Source: Candidatus Aminicenans sakinawicola JGI OTU-1
GTDB taxonomy: Bacteria > Acidobacteriota > Aminicenantia > Aminicenantales > Aminicenantaceae
DNA: 22,252 nt
Assembly: GCA_000493965.1 (NCBI GenBank)
Contig: AWNV01000023.1
Location: 7,924 to 30,175 of the forward strand
Direction of reading: 5' to 3'
A program made the position numbers and the translations under genes. This document shows, piece by piece, positions 13,254 through 21,443 of the stretch (within the stretch, counting starts at the first letter, position 1; each line of letters begins with the position of its first letter). A model generated the notes under the pieces. That model worked only from the letters and a program-made list of their open reading frames with translations. It was not told the DNA's origin and did not search any database.

Positions 13254-14297
13254 ATGCGAATATTAATAACTGGACATAAAGGATATATCGGCACAGTATT
13301 AGTACCTATGTTAATTGCTTCTGGGCATGATATTGTAGGGCTAGATAATGATCTTTATGCAGATTGTACATTCGGTGATGGAAAAAAATTTGATAACATC
13401 CCAGAGGTTAGAAAAGATATTCGTGATATTGAGGTCTCTGATCTCGATGGATTTGAAGCTGTCATTCATCTTGCTGGTTTCTCTAATGATCCGCTCGGAG
13501 ATTTGAATCCAAAATTAACCTTTGAGATTAACCACACCGCTTCAGTGCGTCTGGCTCGCCTGTCAAAAGAAGTAGGTATTAGTCGTTTTATTTTCTCTTC
13601 TTCATGCAGTAATTATGGCGCAGCAGGTCAGGATTGGATGAATGAGGAATCAGAGCTCAACCCTGTCACTCCATATGGAATATCAAAAGTACGGGTAGAA
13701 GAAGATGTTATGCGATTAGCAGATTCAAACTTCAGCCCGACATTTCCCCGGAGTGGAACTGCCTATGGAGTATCGCCTCGTTTACGCTTTGACCTAGTTC
13801 TTAACAACCTTGTTGCTTGGGCTTTTACTACCGGTCGAGTTCATTTAAAAAGCGATGGTATGGCCTGGCGGCCTATTGTCCACATTGAAGATATTGCTCG
13901 TGCTTTTATTGCTATTCTACATGCTCCCCAAAATTTAATTCACAATCAGATTTTTAATGTCGGGCAATCAGAAGAAAACTATCGAGTACGTCAGTTAGCT
14001 GAAATTGTGGCAGAAACAGTACCGGGATCGCAGATTGAATATGTCCAAGGAGCAAGCGGAGATAAAAGATGTTATCGTGTGGATTGTAGCAAATTAGAGA
14101 AAATGCTCTCTGAGTTTAAGCCACAGTGGAATGCAAAACGAGGAGCGAAAGAGTTATATGAGACTTTTAAGAAATTCGGTTTAACACTTGCGGAATTTGA
14201 GGGTCCTAAATATCAAAGAGTTGCTCACCTTAAATATTTGCTTGCTTCTGGGCTTTTAGATGAGACAATGCGCTGGAAACAGCAAGCACGGACATGA
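13254..14297 (+). CDS. NAD-dependent epimerase/dehydratase (extended SDR) acting on an activated sugar
   Basis: 347 residues from the ATG at 13254. A longer reading from 13215 would overlap rfbF by 35 bases and adds 13 residues before the family start 'MRILITGHKGYIG', so I prefer 13254. The Rossmann motif is G7-x-x-G10-x-x-G13, then 'IVGLDNDLY'. The active site has 'FSSSCSNYG' (116-119) and Y141-x3-K145 in 'TPYGISK'. 'WRPIVHIEDIARAF' and 'IFNVGQSEENYRV' are standard extended-SDR blocks. It follows rfbF by 4 bases and overlaps the methyltransferase start by 4 (ATGA), so it belongs to the same pathway. Which step it performs (4,6-dehydration, 3- or 5-epimerisation, or 4-ketoreduction of a CDP-hexose) cannot be read from sequence. 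Confidence 0.85.
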   Translation: MRILITGHKGYIGTVLVPMLIASGHDIVGLDNDLYADCTFGDGKKFDNIPEVRKDIRDIEVSDLDGFEAVIHLAGFSNDPLGDLNPKLTFEINHTASVRLARLSKEVGISRFIFSSSCSNYGAAGQDWMNEESELNPVTPYGISKVRVEEDVMRLADSNFSPTFPRSGTAYGVSPRLRFDLVLNNLVAWAFTTGRVHLKSDGMAWRPIVHIEDIARAFIAILHAPQNLIHNQIFNVGQSEENYRVRQLAEIVAETVPGSQIEYVQGASGDKRCYRVDCSKLEKMLSEFKPQWNAKRGAKELYETFKKFGLTLAEFEGPKYQRVAHLKYLLASGLLDETMRWKQQART

Positions 14298-15538
14298 CAA
14301 ATATAATGCAAAATCCAAAACTATCCTGCCGTTCCTGTCATGGCTCCGATCTTAAGCCGATATTATCTTTGGGGAAAACACCTCTGGCTGATGTTTTAAT
14401 ATCCGAAGAACAGCTTAGATCAACGGAGCTAATAGTTCCTCTTGATGTTGTATTCTGTCCCCATTGTTTACTTGTCCAAATCACAGAGTCTGTGTCTCCA
14501 GAGATTCTTTTTGGAGATGACTATCCATATTACTCCTCTGTTTCCCCTTCTCTTCTGGAACACTTCAGAAAAAGCGCTCTACAACTTATCAAATCAAGGA
14601 GGCTCAATTCAAAAAGCCTGGTGATCGAAGCAGCCAGCAATGATGGCTATATGCTCAGAAATTTTAAAGAAAGAGATGTCATTGTCTTGGGCATTGACCC
14701 CGCTCCTGGACCAGCTCAAGTTGCTCAGGAAAAGGGTATTCCAACAATCTGTTCATTTTTTACTAAGGATTTAGCGAGAAAATTAAAAGAAGAAAAGGGA
14801 CTGGCCGCTGATCTCTTTCTTGCCAACAATGTTCTGGCCCATGTGCCAGATCTTAACGGCTTCGTAGAAGGCATCAAAATCATGTTGAGGGACTCAGGAG
14901 TAGCAGTAATCGAGGCCCACTATGTGGCTGATTTAGTTGATCGCTGCGAATTTGACACCATATACCATCAGCATTTTTGTTACTTTTCAGCAATGTTTTT
15001 AGATAAACTATTTCGAAGACATTCTCTCTTTCTCAATGATATAAAACGCATTCCAACTTATGGGGGATCCTTGCGCTTGTTTGTAGAGCATCATGAAAGC
15101 GTAAAAGAATCTGTCCGCAGGCTTTTGAATGAAGAATCAGACAAAGGCTTAGACAATATCGATTACTATATTGATTTTGCTGATAAAGCAAGAAAGATAA
15201 AGCGCTCACTTATGGATTTGTTGTGGAGACTTAAAAAAAAGGGAAAAAAGATCGCAGCTTACGGAGCAGCAGCCAAGGCAGCAACATTGTTGAGCTATTG
15301 TGAAATTGACAAGAGGATTGTCGATTATGTAGTCGATATGAATAAATTTAAGCATGGCCGGTATATGGGAGGAAATCATTTACCTATTTTTCCACCTTCA
15401 AAAATTGTTGAGGATAAGCCAGATTATGTTTTACTACTTGCCTGGAATTTTGCCGATGAGATTCTCCAGCAACAAGAAGCCTACCGAAAGCAAGGTGGCA
15501 AGTTTATCATTCCTATCCCGCAGCCAAAAATAATTTAG
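14294..15538 (+). CDS. Zinc-binding SAM-dependent sugar C-methyltransferase (TylC3/TcaB9-like), copy 1
   Basis: 414 residues in the three-part family order. The N-terminal zinc knuckle has C12, C15, C55 and C58 ('CRSC', 'CPHC'). The central SAM domain has motif I 'IEAASNDGYML' (112-122) and 'ANNVLAHVPDL'. The C-terminal Rossmann-like domain has 'KIAAYGAAAKAATLL' and 'DYVVDMNKFKHGRYMGG'. Such enzymes methylate carbon 3 of NDP-4-keto-6-deoxyhexoses. Beside rfbF, a CDP-linked branched sugar is likely. The active-site block reads 'YHQH' (225-228), where most relatives I recall read YHEH, so the usual Glu is Gln here. If that Glu is essential, this copy could be altered in activity. It overlaps the SDR gene by 4 bases, implying coupling. 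Confidence 0.85.
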   Translation: MTNIMQNPKLSCRSCHGSDLKPILSLGKTPLADVLISEEQLRSTELIVPLDVVFCPHCLLVQITESVSPEILFGDDYPYYSSVSPSLLEHFRKSALQLIKSRRLNSKSLVIEAASNDGYMLRNFKERDVIVLGIDPAPGPAQVAQEKGIPTICSFFTKDLARKLKEEKGLAADLFLANNVLAHVPDLNGFVEGIKIMLRDSGVAVIEAHYVADLVDRCEFDTIYHQHFCYFSAMFLDKLFRRHSLFLNDIKRIPTYGGSLRLFVEHHESVKESVRRLLNEESDKGLDNIDYYIDFADKARKIKRSLMDLLWRLKKKGKKIAAYGAAAKAATLLSYCEIDKRIVDYVVDMNKFKHGRYMGGNHLPIFPPSKIVEDKPDYVLLLAWNFADEILQQQEAYRKQGGKFIIPIPQPKII

Positions 15539-15593
15539 AAATCAATGCCATATAATAATAGTTAACGCTAAAAAGTTTTTTGTCCTACAAACA

Positions 15594-16775
15594 ATGTCAA
15601 TAAGGAGCGTATGTTATAATTGTGGTTCCCAAGATATGGAAGTCTTCTACAAGATCAAAGACATTCCAGTCCACAGTGTGCTTCTCTTCCAAACGCAAAA
15701 AGAAGCCATCAATTATCCAATAGGAGATATTGTGCTGACCTTCTGCCAGAACTGCGGGTTTATCTCCAATGTAGCTTTTGATTCCCGCCAGCAAGAATAT
15801 TCATCTTGCTATGAAGGAACGCAGGCATTTTCTGCTAAATTTAACTCCTTTCATAAAAGTTTAGCCATGCGTTTGATCGAGCGATATGATTTACATAATA
15901 AAAATATCATCGAAATTGGCTGCGGACAGGGTGAGTTTTTAATGCTGCTTTGCCGGTTAGGGGGAAATCGAGGTATTGGCTTTGATCCGGCCTACTCCGG
16001 AAGAGGAAATAAAATTCAACAGAACGATCAAATTACTATCATTAGGGATTTCTATTCAGAGAAGTACGCCAATTATCAGGCTGATTTTATCTGCTGTAAG
16101 ATGACGCTTGAGCATATTGAGCGGACAGCTGATTTTGTAAGTACTATACGTCAATCTATTGGAAATCGAAAAAAAACAATTGTTTTCTTCCAAGTACCTG
16201 ACGTAGGGAGGGTTCTTCGTGACCTTGCCTTTTGGGATATTTATTATGAGCACTGTTCATACTTCAGTGTTTGTTCGCTAGCTTATCTCTTTCGCAATTG
16301 CGGATTTTATGTTTTAAATCTCTGGAGAGATTATGGAAATCAATATCTGATGATAGAAGCAAGACCTGATACAGGACAAGGAAGTTCTTCATTATCTCAA
16401 GAAGACAATCTTACTGATTTAAGCCAAAGCGTAAAATCTTTTGTTCAGAACTATCCTAACAAATTAAATGAGTGGCGCCAAAAATTGAGCGAAATCGAAC
16501 AAAGCAGAAAGCGTGCTGTTATCTGGGGTGCTAGTTCTAAAGGAGTAGCCTTTTTAACCACATTGAAGATTCAAGATGAGATTAAATATGCAGTAGATAT
16601 CAATCCCCATAAACATGGTACTTTTATGGCAGGGACTGGGCATCAGATTGTAAGTCCAGATTTTTTAAGAGAATTAAAACCAGATGTTGTGATTGCTATG
16701 AATCCTATCTACTATAACGAAATTCGTCAGTATTTAAAACGGCTAAATGTGTTAGCTGAAGTTATACCTGTTTGA
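15594..16775 (+). CDS. Zinc-binding SAM-dependent methyltransferase of the sugar C-methyltransferase family, copy 2
   Basis: 393 residues. The zinc knuckle has C7, C10, C51 and C54 ('CYNC', 'CQNC'). SAM motif I is 'IIEIGCGQGEFL' (105-116), and the domain continues with 'GIGFDPAYSG' and 'MTLEHIERTADFV'. The active-site region reads 'WDIYYEHCSYFS' with Y218-E219-H220, so the Glu-His pair is present. The C-terminal domain has 'AVIWGASSKGVAFLT' and 'YAVDINPHKHGTFMAG', the 'KHG' turn being shared with copies 1 and 3. It closely resembles copy 3 and is more distant from copy 1, so 2 and 3 come from a later tandem duplication. It may act on a different sugar position or intermediate. There is a 55-bp gap after copy 1 with no good Shine-Dalgarno site. 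Confidence 0.83.
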   Translation: MSIRSVCYNCGSQDMEVFYKIKDIPVHSVLLFQTQKEAINYPIGDIVLTFCQNCGFISNVAFDSRQQEYSSCYEGTQAFSAKFNSFHKSLAMRLIERYDLHNKNIIEIGCGQGEFLMLLCRLGGNRGIGFDPAYSGRGNKIQQNDQITIIRDFYSEKYANYQADFICCKMTLEHIERTADFVSTIRQSIGNRKKTIVFFQVPDVGRVLRDLAFWDIYYEHCSYFSVCSLAYLFRNCGFYVLNLWRDYGNQYLMIEARPDTGQGSSSLSQEDNLTDLSQSVKSFVQNYPNKLNEWRQKLSEIEQSRKRAVIWGASSKGVAFLTTLKIQDEIKYAVDINPHKHGTFMAGTGHQIVSPDFLRELKPDVVIAMNPIYYNEIRQYLKRLNVLAEVIPV

Positions 16776-16834
16776 ATTTTATTAAAAAACAACTATAAAG
16801 CTTTGATTATTTAAATAGGCATGAAGATTTAATA

Positions 16835-18040
16835 ATGAGCAATAAAGTCAGCTCAATAAGAACAAGATGTCCTGTTTGCAAGGCAAAAGGGATTGATATT
16901 ATTCTTGAAATTACCAAGATTCCTGTTCTTTGTAACCTCCTCTGGCCATCCCAAAAAAAAGCTTTACTGGCTACAACTGGAAATATTGAACTTGGATTCT
17001 GTAAGAATTGCGGCCATATTTTCAACGCAGCTTTCGAGTCTGAATTGGTGGAATACACACAAGCTTATGAAAATTCACTTTATTTCTCACCTCATTTCCA
17101 GGATTATACAAAATCATTGGCAACATATTTAATTAATCGCTACTCTCTTTATGAAAAAAATATCATTGAGATCGGGTGCGGTAAAGGCAATTTTTTGAAG
17201 CTTATGTGTGAACTCGGAAACAACCGCGGGATTGGATTTGACCCAACTTACAGTCCTCAACAAAGCGAAAATAATAACTCAACAGAAAAAATTACTTTTA
17301 TACATGATTTTTATTCTGAACATTATTCCTCGTATAAAGCTGATTTCATTTGTGCCAGACATGTACTGGAGCATATTCAAAATCCCTGTGATTTTTTGAG
17401 CACTATACGCCGTTCTATAGGAAAGAGACTTAAAACAGCAGTGTTTTTTGAAGTACCAAATGCACTGTTCACATTGCGAAATCTTGGGATCTGGGATATC
17501 ATTTATGAGCACTGTTCATATTTCAGTGCCTATACGCTATCCTATTTATTTCATTCCTGTGATTTTAAGGTTTGTGATTTAAGAGAAACATACAATAGTC
17601 AGTATCTTACCATAGAGGCCTTACCAGTTAAAGATTATGAGATTTCAAAATATCCTTACTATACTGATACCGATCTTGAAAGTTTAGCTTCAGAGATAAA
17701 ATTATTTGCGGGAAAATATAGACAAAAGATAGAGTATTGGCGCTGTAATCTGAAAAAAATGAAACAAAGAGGAAAAAAAGTTGTAGTATGGGGGGGAGGA
17801 TCCAAAGGAGTGACGTTTTTAAATATTATTGGAATTCAAGGCCTTATTGATTATGTAATAGATATTAATCCACGAAAGCAAGGAAGATATATTGCAGGAG
17901 CAGGACAGCAAGTTGTGACCCCAGAGTTTCTGCAAATTTACAAACCAGATGTAATAATAATTATGAACCCGATATATAAGGATGAAATTCAACAGATTTT
18001 ACAAAAGCTTAGCTTAAATCCAGATATATTGCGTGCTTAA
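16835..18040 (+). CDS. Zinc-binding SAM-dependent methyltransferase of the sugar C-methyltransferase family, copy 3
   Basis: 401 residues, paralogue of copy 2 along its full length. The zinc ligands are C12, C15, C56 and C59 ('CPVC', 'CKNC'). Motif I is 'IIEIGCGKGNFL' (110-121), then 'GIGFDPTYSP' and 'ARHVLEHIQNPCDF', the last a good class I SAM block IV. The active-site stretch is 'WDIIYEHCSYFS' with E225-H226. The C-terminal domain has 'VVVWGGGSKGVTFLN' and 'YVIDINPRKQGRYIAG', where the usual 'KHG' is 'KQG'. It probably methylates a nucleotide-activated keto-sugar. Three adjacent members suggest either several methyl branches or specialised copies. It ends the run of sugar-pathway genes, followed by a possible terminator. 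Confidence 0.83.
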   Translation: MSNKVSSIRTRCPVCKAKGIDIILEITKIPVLCNLLWPSQKKALLATTGNIELGFCKNCGHIFNAAFESELVEYTQAYENSLYFSPHFQDYTKSLATYLINRYSLYEKNIIEIGCGKGNFLKLMCELGNNRGIGFDPTYSPQQSENNNSTEKITFIHDFYSEHYSSYKADFICARHVLEHIQNPCDFLSTIRRSIGKRLKTAVFFEVPNALFTLRNLGIWDIIYEHCSYFSAYTLSYLFHSCDFKVCDLRETYNSQYLTIEALPVKDYEISKYPYYTDTDLESLASEIKLFAGKYRQKIEYWRCNLKKMKQRGKKVVVWGGGSKGVTFLNIIGIQGLIDYVIDINPRKQGRYIAGAGQQVVTPEFLQIYKPDVIIIMNPIYKDEIQQILQKLSLNPDILRA

Positions 18041-18065
18041 TTGTTATAAACAATTTTATTTTAAT
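18039..18065 (+). terminator. Possible AT-rich hairpin terminator after the methyltransferase genes
   Basis: AATTGTT-ata-AACAATT (18039-18055) is a perfect 7-bp stem with a 3-base loop, followed by TTATTTTAAT. The stem is weak because it is AT-rich, but it sits directly at the stop of the last methyltransferase. Confidence 0.3.
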
Positions 18066-18152
18066 AAAAAGATTTTCTTATGGTATGCTCATTTATCCTA
18101 ATAAAGGTTATAACAAGAAATTTGAAATAAAATAATCAAAATAGAAATAAAG

Positions 18153-19193
18153 ATGGCCAAAAAATTATCGAGACGAAAATTTCTTGAGATTACAAGCAAG
18201 GACTTTTTCGCTGGGATTGTAGGAATGAGTTTAACTCGATCTACACGAAACATGCTCCTGCCTTCTACAGATTGCGACCTTGTGGTAGCAAAAGGTGGAA
18301 GTTTTTCTGAACCATTTATAGCCGCTTATTACCGTCTTAAAGTGGCTTTAGATGCTATTGGAGGCATTGGGTATTTCGTGAGTGGAAAGAAAGCTCTTAT
18401 TAAAGTCAACGCTATAGACTCCAGATATCACTTAGGTAATACTTCTAGTGAAGTTGTTGGGGCTGTAGTTAAATTGTGTATAGAAGCTGGAGCCAAATCT
18501 GTTACAGTTTTGAGCCACGATAAAGGATGGGAAATGCCCATTAACAAACATCCTTCTCTAAAAGAAGCTATTATCAGCCAAGGTGGAAAGCTTCTCAAAC
18601 TAACAAATAATAAGAGCTATTATGTTAAGCAACCTCTAAATAAAGGAAAATGGCGCAACCTATATGTCGCCAAAATTCTTTATAATCCTGATACAGTGTT
18701 AATTAACGTCCCCCGGGCTAAAACACATCCATGGACCTGCTACACTATGTGTATTAAAAATCTAATGGGGCTAGTACGGGACATGAGTCATTTTCATAGC
18801 ACGGGTGGTGCTAATTGGACTGAATTTCCTGTCAGGCTGTCTACAGCCTATAATTATATTTTCAGGAAAAGAATAGCCCTCAATATTCTGGATGCAACAT
18901 ATCTTGTATATGGATGGCATAGCCCTTCTCCTGAAAAGATGGGAACTTTCAAAGAAAATGCTATATTTGTTGGCCGAGATGCTCTTGCTGTGGATTCATA
19001 TGCAATCGAGATGTTCCATCGGCGAGATCCAGAGAAGTTCATGACCTCCCTTGAAGATTGGAATAAAATAGGAAATTTTTACGCTAAATATAATTATTCG
19101 CAAGGAAACTATATTAAAGAGTGTTATGCTCTTAATGCAGGAGAAGCTGATCTGACAAAACTAAAGATTAAAATGATTGATCTAGATAGTTAA
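18153..19193 (+). CDS. DUF362-family protein with a Tat-like N-terminus
   Basis: 346 residues. The N-terminus 'KKLSRRKFLEITSKDFF' has the twin-arginine pattern S-R-R-x-F-L, followed by a moderately hydrophobic segment (residues about 16-28, 'FFAGIVGMSL'), so export by the Tat pathway is likely. The remainder matches DUF362: 'KALIKVNAIDSRYHLG', 'GAVVKLCIEAGAKSVTVL', 'LINVPRAKTHPWTCYTMCIKNLMG' (quoted here in its core KTH..T.C.KNLMG) and 'ALNILDATYLVYGW', 'AIFVGRDALAVDSYA'. DUF362 domains sometimes carry iron-sulfur clusters, but here there is no C-terminal ferredoxin motif. The function of the family is not established. It lies between sugar-pathway genes and a glycosyltransferase with 112 bp upstream, so its own transcription is possible. 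Confidence 0.8.
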   Translation: MAKKLSRRKFLEITSKDFFAGIVGMSLTRSTRNMLLPSTDCDLVVAKGGSFSEPFIAAYYRLKVALDAIGGIGYFVSGKKALIKVNAIDSRYHLGNTSSEVVGAVVKLCIEAGAKSVTVLSHDKGWEMPINKHPSLKEAIISQGGKLLKLTNNKSYYVKQPLNKGKWRNLYVAKILYNPDTVLINVPRAKTHPWTCYTMCIKNLMGLVRDMSHFHSTGGANWTEFPVRLSTAYNYIFRKRIALNILDATYLVYGWHSPSPEKMGTFKENAIFVGRDALAVDSYAIEMFHRRDPEKFMTSLEDWNKIGNFYAKYNYSQGNYIKECYALNAGEADLTKLKIKMIDLDS

Positions 19194-19367
19194 ACAACAA
19201 TATTGAATCTCTTTTTTTTGCTAGAAGATTAACTTGACTTAAAACTTTGTATAAGCAGGTGATCAAATTGCCTCCGCTTTTCAGAAGATCTATAAACCAG
19301 CCCTTTGGGATGAACTTTGGAAGAAATATCTTAAAATGCATAAGCAGTTAATGTTTTCTAAATTGAT

Positions 19368-19419
19368 AGTTTCCTATGCATGAATTTGATCTTTCCCGTC
19401 AATTTGGGACAAAGCCTAA
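19368..19419. repeat. IS-end scar (copy B) upstream of a GDP-fucose-synthase-like stub
   Basis: 45 of 52 positions match 4882-4933, from AGTTTCCTATGC to CAAAGCCTAA. The core at 19394-19413 (TCCCGTCAATTTGGGACAAA) recurs inverted at 21124-21143. As with copy A, truncated coding sequence starts immediately after it. Confidence 0.62.
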
Positions 19420-19607
19420 TAGTAAGATTGGTTGGTTTTAAAGGCAAAATAATCTGGGATGCTACAAAACCTGACGGTCAGCCAAGAAGATGCTTGGACA
19501 CAACAAAAGCAGAAAAAGAGTTCGGTTTTAAAGCAAAGACAACATTTGAAGAAGGGCTTAAAAAGACGATTGAGTGGTATAGGGAGCGACACAAAAGAAA
19601 TAAATGA
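19415..19607 (+). pseudogene. 3' stub of a GDP-L-fucose synthase-like gene (first)
   Basis: The frame encodes 'VGFKGKIIWDATKPDGQP', 'RRCLDTTKAEKEFGFKAKT' and 'FEEGLKKTIEWYRE', the C-terminal region of GDP-L-fucose synthase (Fcl/WcaG, GDP-4-keto-6-deoxymannose epimerase/reductase). Rossmann domain and active site are missing. The ORF can be read from an ATG at 19380, but those first codons come from the IS-end scar and have no similarity to the family. It is not expected to be functional. Confidence 0.75.
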
Positions 19608-19614
19608 GATTTGA

Positions 19615-19842
19615 AACACTGGCAAGGGCAAAGATATTCAAATTAAAGAACTTGCCAATTTAATAAAACAAATCGTGGGATTTAAGGCTGAAATAAAATG
19701 GGACAACTCAAAACCCGACGGCACACCAAAGGAACTTTTGGATGTTGGAAGAATGGATAAATTGGGGTGGAAAGCAAAAGTAGAATTGAGAGAAGGACTT
19801 GAGAACGTCTATAGAGAATATTCGAAAACAGCTGATGGATAA
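19615..19842 (+). pseudogene. 3' stub of a GDP-L-fucose synthase-like gene (second)
   Basis: A second C-terminal piece begins 'NTGKGKDIQIKELANLIKQ' and continues 'VGFKAEIKWDNSKPDGTP', 'KELLDVGRMDKLGWKAK' and 'EGLENVYREYSK' to TAA 19840-19842. It covers the same part of the family as the first stub but is clearly a different sequence ('LLDVGRM..LGW' against 'CLDTTKAEKEFGF'), so these are two separate gene ends, not one frameshifted gene. No start codon or Shine-Dalgarno site is evident. Confidence 0.75.
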
Positions 19843-19918
19843 TCAGATAAAAAATGAGTCTAGAGAGATACATAATAGAAAAGATTTGAGGTTAAGAATG
19901 GCAGAGGATTTTTGAAAA

Positions 19919-21052
19919 ATGCGTATAGGATATTGTACTTGGACAAATCCATATGATAAAAAATCATGGTCGGGTTTGCATTATTATATAATGAAAGCAT
20001 TGGAAAAGTGTGGAGAGGTAATACCCTTGGGTCCTCTCGATAATCGGTTTGTTATATGGGGAAAAATTATCAATAAATTAAGTAAGAAAATAAGCGGTAG
20101 GCAATTTGCATATATGCATTCACCTTTTATTGCTTATGATTTCGCTCGAAGATTAAAGAAAAAAATTGCAAAACATAGAATTGATCTTTTATTCTTTTCA
20201 GGGGGAAGTTTTATTTTAGCTTATCTCGATGTAAACAATCCAATTTTATACCTAACAGACGCAACTTTCAAATCAATGATAGATTACTATCCTTCTTTTT
20301 CTAATTTACTGAAAATATCAATAAAATATGGTATGCAGATTGAAACAATGGCTATTAAAAAATCTAACAAAGTAATTTGTTCTTCAAAATGGACTGCCGA
20401 ATCTGTAATAAAAGATTATGGCTGTAGTAAAGATAAAGTATACACTATTCCTTTTGGCGCTAATATGGACATGGTCCCTTCTAAAAATGAGATTGTCTCA
20501 GGTAGAAAAAATCGCCGTGCTGTTTGTAAACTTCTTTTTGTAGGAGTTGATTGGATTCGTAAAGGAGGAAAAATTGCATTTGAAACGATGGTTGAACTGA
20601 ATAGGAGAGGTATAAATACAGAGCTTGTTGTTTGCGGGGTAAATCCACCCAAAGATATTCAACATGAGAAAATGAGAGTGGTTGGTTTTTTGGACAAAAA
20701 TTATGTTAATCAAAATGCAAAGTTGCAGCAGCTTTATTTGGAGTCTTCTATTTTTATTTTGCCAACACGCAATGAATGTGTTGGCATTGTATATTGTGAA
20801 TCTGCTGCTTATGGATTGCCGGTTATTTCTACATACACAGGCGGTGTTCCTTCATATGTAAAAGATGGAGCAAATGGTTATTTGCTTGCTTTGAATGCAG
20901 ATTATCACAATTACGCTGATACAATTCAAAAAATCTGGAGTGACAAAGAGGAATATTATACTTTATGTAAAAACTCTAGAGATAAATATGAAAACGAGTT
21001 GAATTGGGATAAATGGAGTAATAAAGTGAAAGAAATAATACATAGTTTTTAA
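19919..21052 (+). CDS. Family 4 glycosyltransferase (GT-B fold)
   Basis: 377 residues with the two Rossmann-like domains of GT-B enzymes. The N-terminal domain (1-180) starts 'MRIGYCTWTNPYDKKSWSG' and contains the linker block 'KVICSSKWTAESVIKDYG'. The C-terminal domain starts at about 203 ('KLLFVGVDWIRKGG', with the R-K phosphate-binding pair at 214-215). The donor-binding E-x7-E is E286...E294 in 'NECVGIVYCESAAYGLPVI', followed by 'TGGVPSYVKDGANGYLL'. GT4 enzymes transfer sugars with retention of configuration from a nucleotide donor. It probably adds a residue to the surface glycan. AGAGGA at 19903-19908 is the Shine-Dalgarno site. No other intact gene follows, as the sequence becomes IS debris. 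Confidence 0.9.
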   Translation: MRIGYCTWTNPYDKKSWSGLHYYIMKALEKCGEVIPLGPLDNRFVIWGKIINKLSKKISGRQFAYMHSPFIAYDFARRLKKKIAKHRIDLLFFSGGSFILAYLDVNNPILYLTDATFKSMIDYYPSFSNLLKISIKYGMQIETMAIKKSNKVICSSKWTAESVIKDYGCSKDKVYTIPFGANMDMVPSKNEIVSGRKNRRAVCKLLFVGVDWIRKGGKIAFETMVELNRRGINTELVVCGVNPPKDIQHEKMRVVGFLDKNYVNQNAKLQQLYLESSIFILPTRNECVGIVYCESAAYGLPVISTYTGGVPSYVKDGANGYLLALNADYHNYADTIQKIWSDKEEYYTLCKNSRDKYENELNWDKWSNKVKEIIHSF

Positions 21053-21119
21053 AGGGCAAAATTATTAAAGGTAGTTCTTTGGGAAGTTCAATTTGTTAAA
21101 AAGGTAATTATAAAATATT

Positions 21120-21443
21120 GGAGTTTGTCCCAAAGTGACGGGAAAAAGTTGACATGAATACAAAAGAAGGGCTACAACCTTTAAATGAACCAATTTCAAA
21201 AAAGGAGGTAGTAACCCTATGGACAAACTCGAAATCAAGATCATCCTTTCCTATAAAGTACCAGAAAACGGTCTTACAATCAACGGAATATTGCGAGGCC
21301 TTCAGGAAGATCAAAACAAACTGATGCGTAATATGGTTAAGGCGATCCTTTCTGCATTGGAAAAGGAAACGATAGATGGGCATATATCCAGCCATATGAG
21401 CCTCTCCCCATTGTTTTATATGTTAACTCATGGAGATAATTAG
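21120..21443 (+). mobile_element. 5' end of an insertion sequence, truncated (element whose ends match the scars)
   Basis: The end near 21120 carries the inverted core seen in the scars at 4882 and 19368 (21124-21143). About 75 bp inside lies a gene start with a perfect Shine-Dalgarno site and transposase-like sequence. The right end is absent; sequence after about 21400 no longer reads as the same protein. Confidence 0.55.
21219..21443 (+). pseudogene. N-terminal fragment of a transposase (possibly ISKra4-like)
   Basis: ATG at 21219 follows GGAGG (21204-21208). The first about 50 residues, 'MDKLEIKIILSYKVPENGL', 'TINGILRGLQEDQNKLMR' and 'VKAILSALEKETIDG', resemble the N-terminus of transposases I associate with ISKra4-type elements. 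After 'ETIDG' the sequence ('HISSHMSLSPLFYML') looks non-native, and the frame ends at 21443 after only 74 residues. It is therefore a truncated gene. The family assignment is from memory and needs a search. Confidence 0.5.

Noticed and set aside
19255..19383. Short open frame (LWDELWKKYLKMHKQ...) before the scar at 19368
   Set aside because: About 42 codons, no start or Shine-Dalgarno site, no family recognised; may be a gene remnant but the support is too thin.
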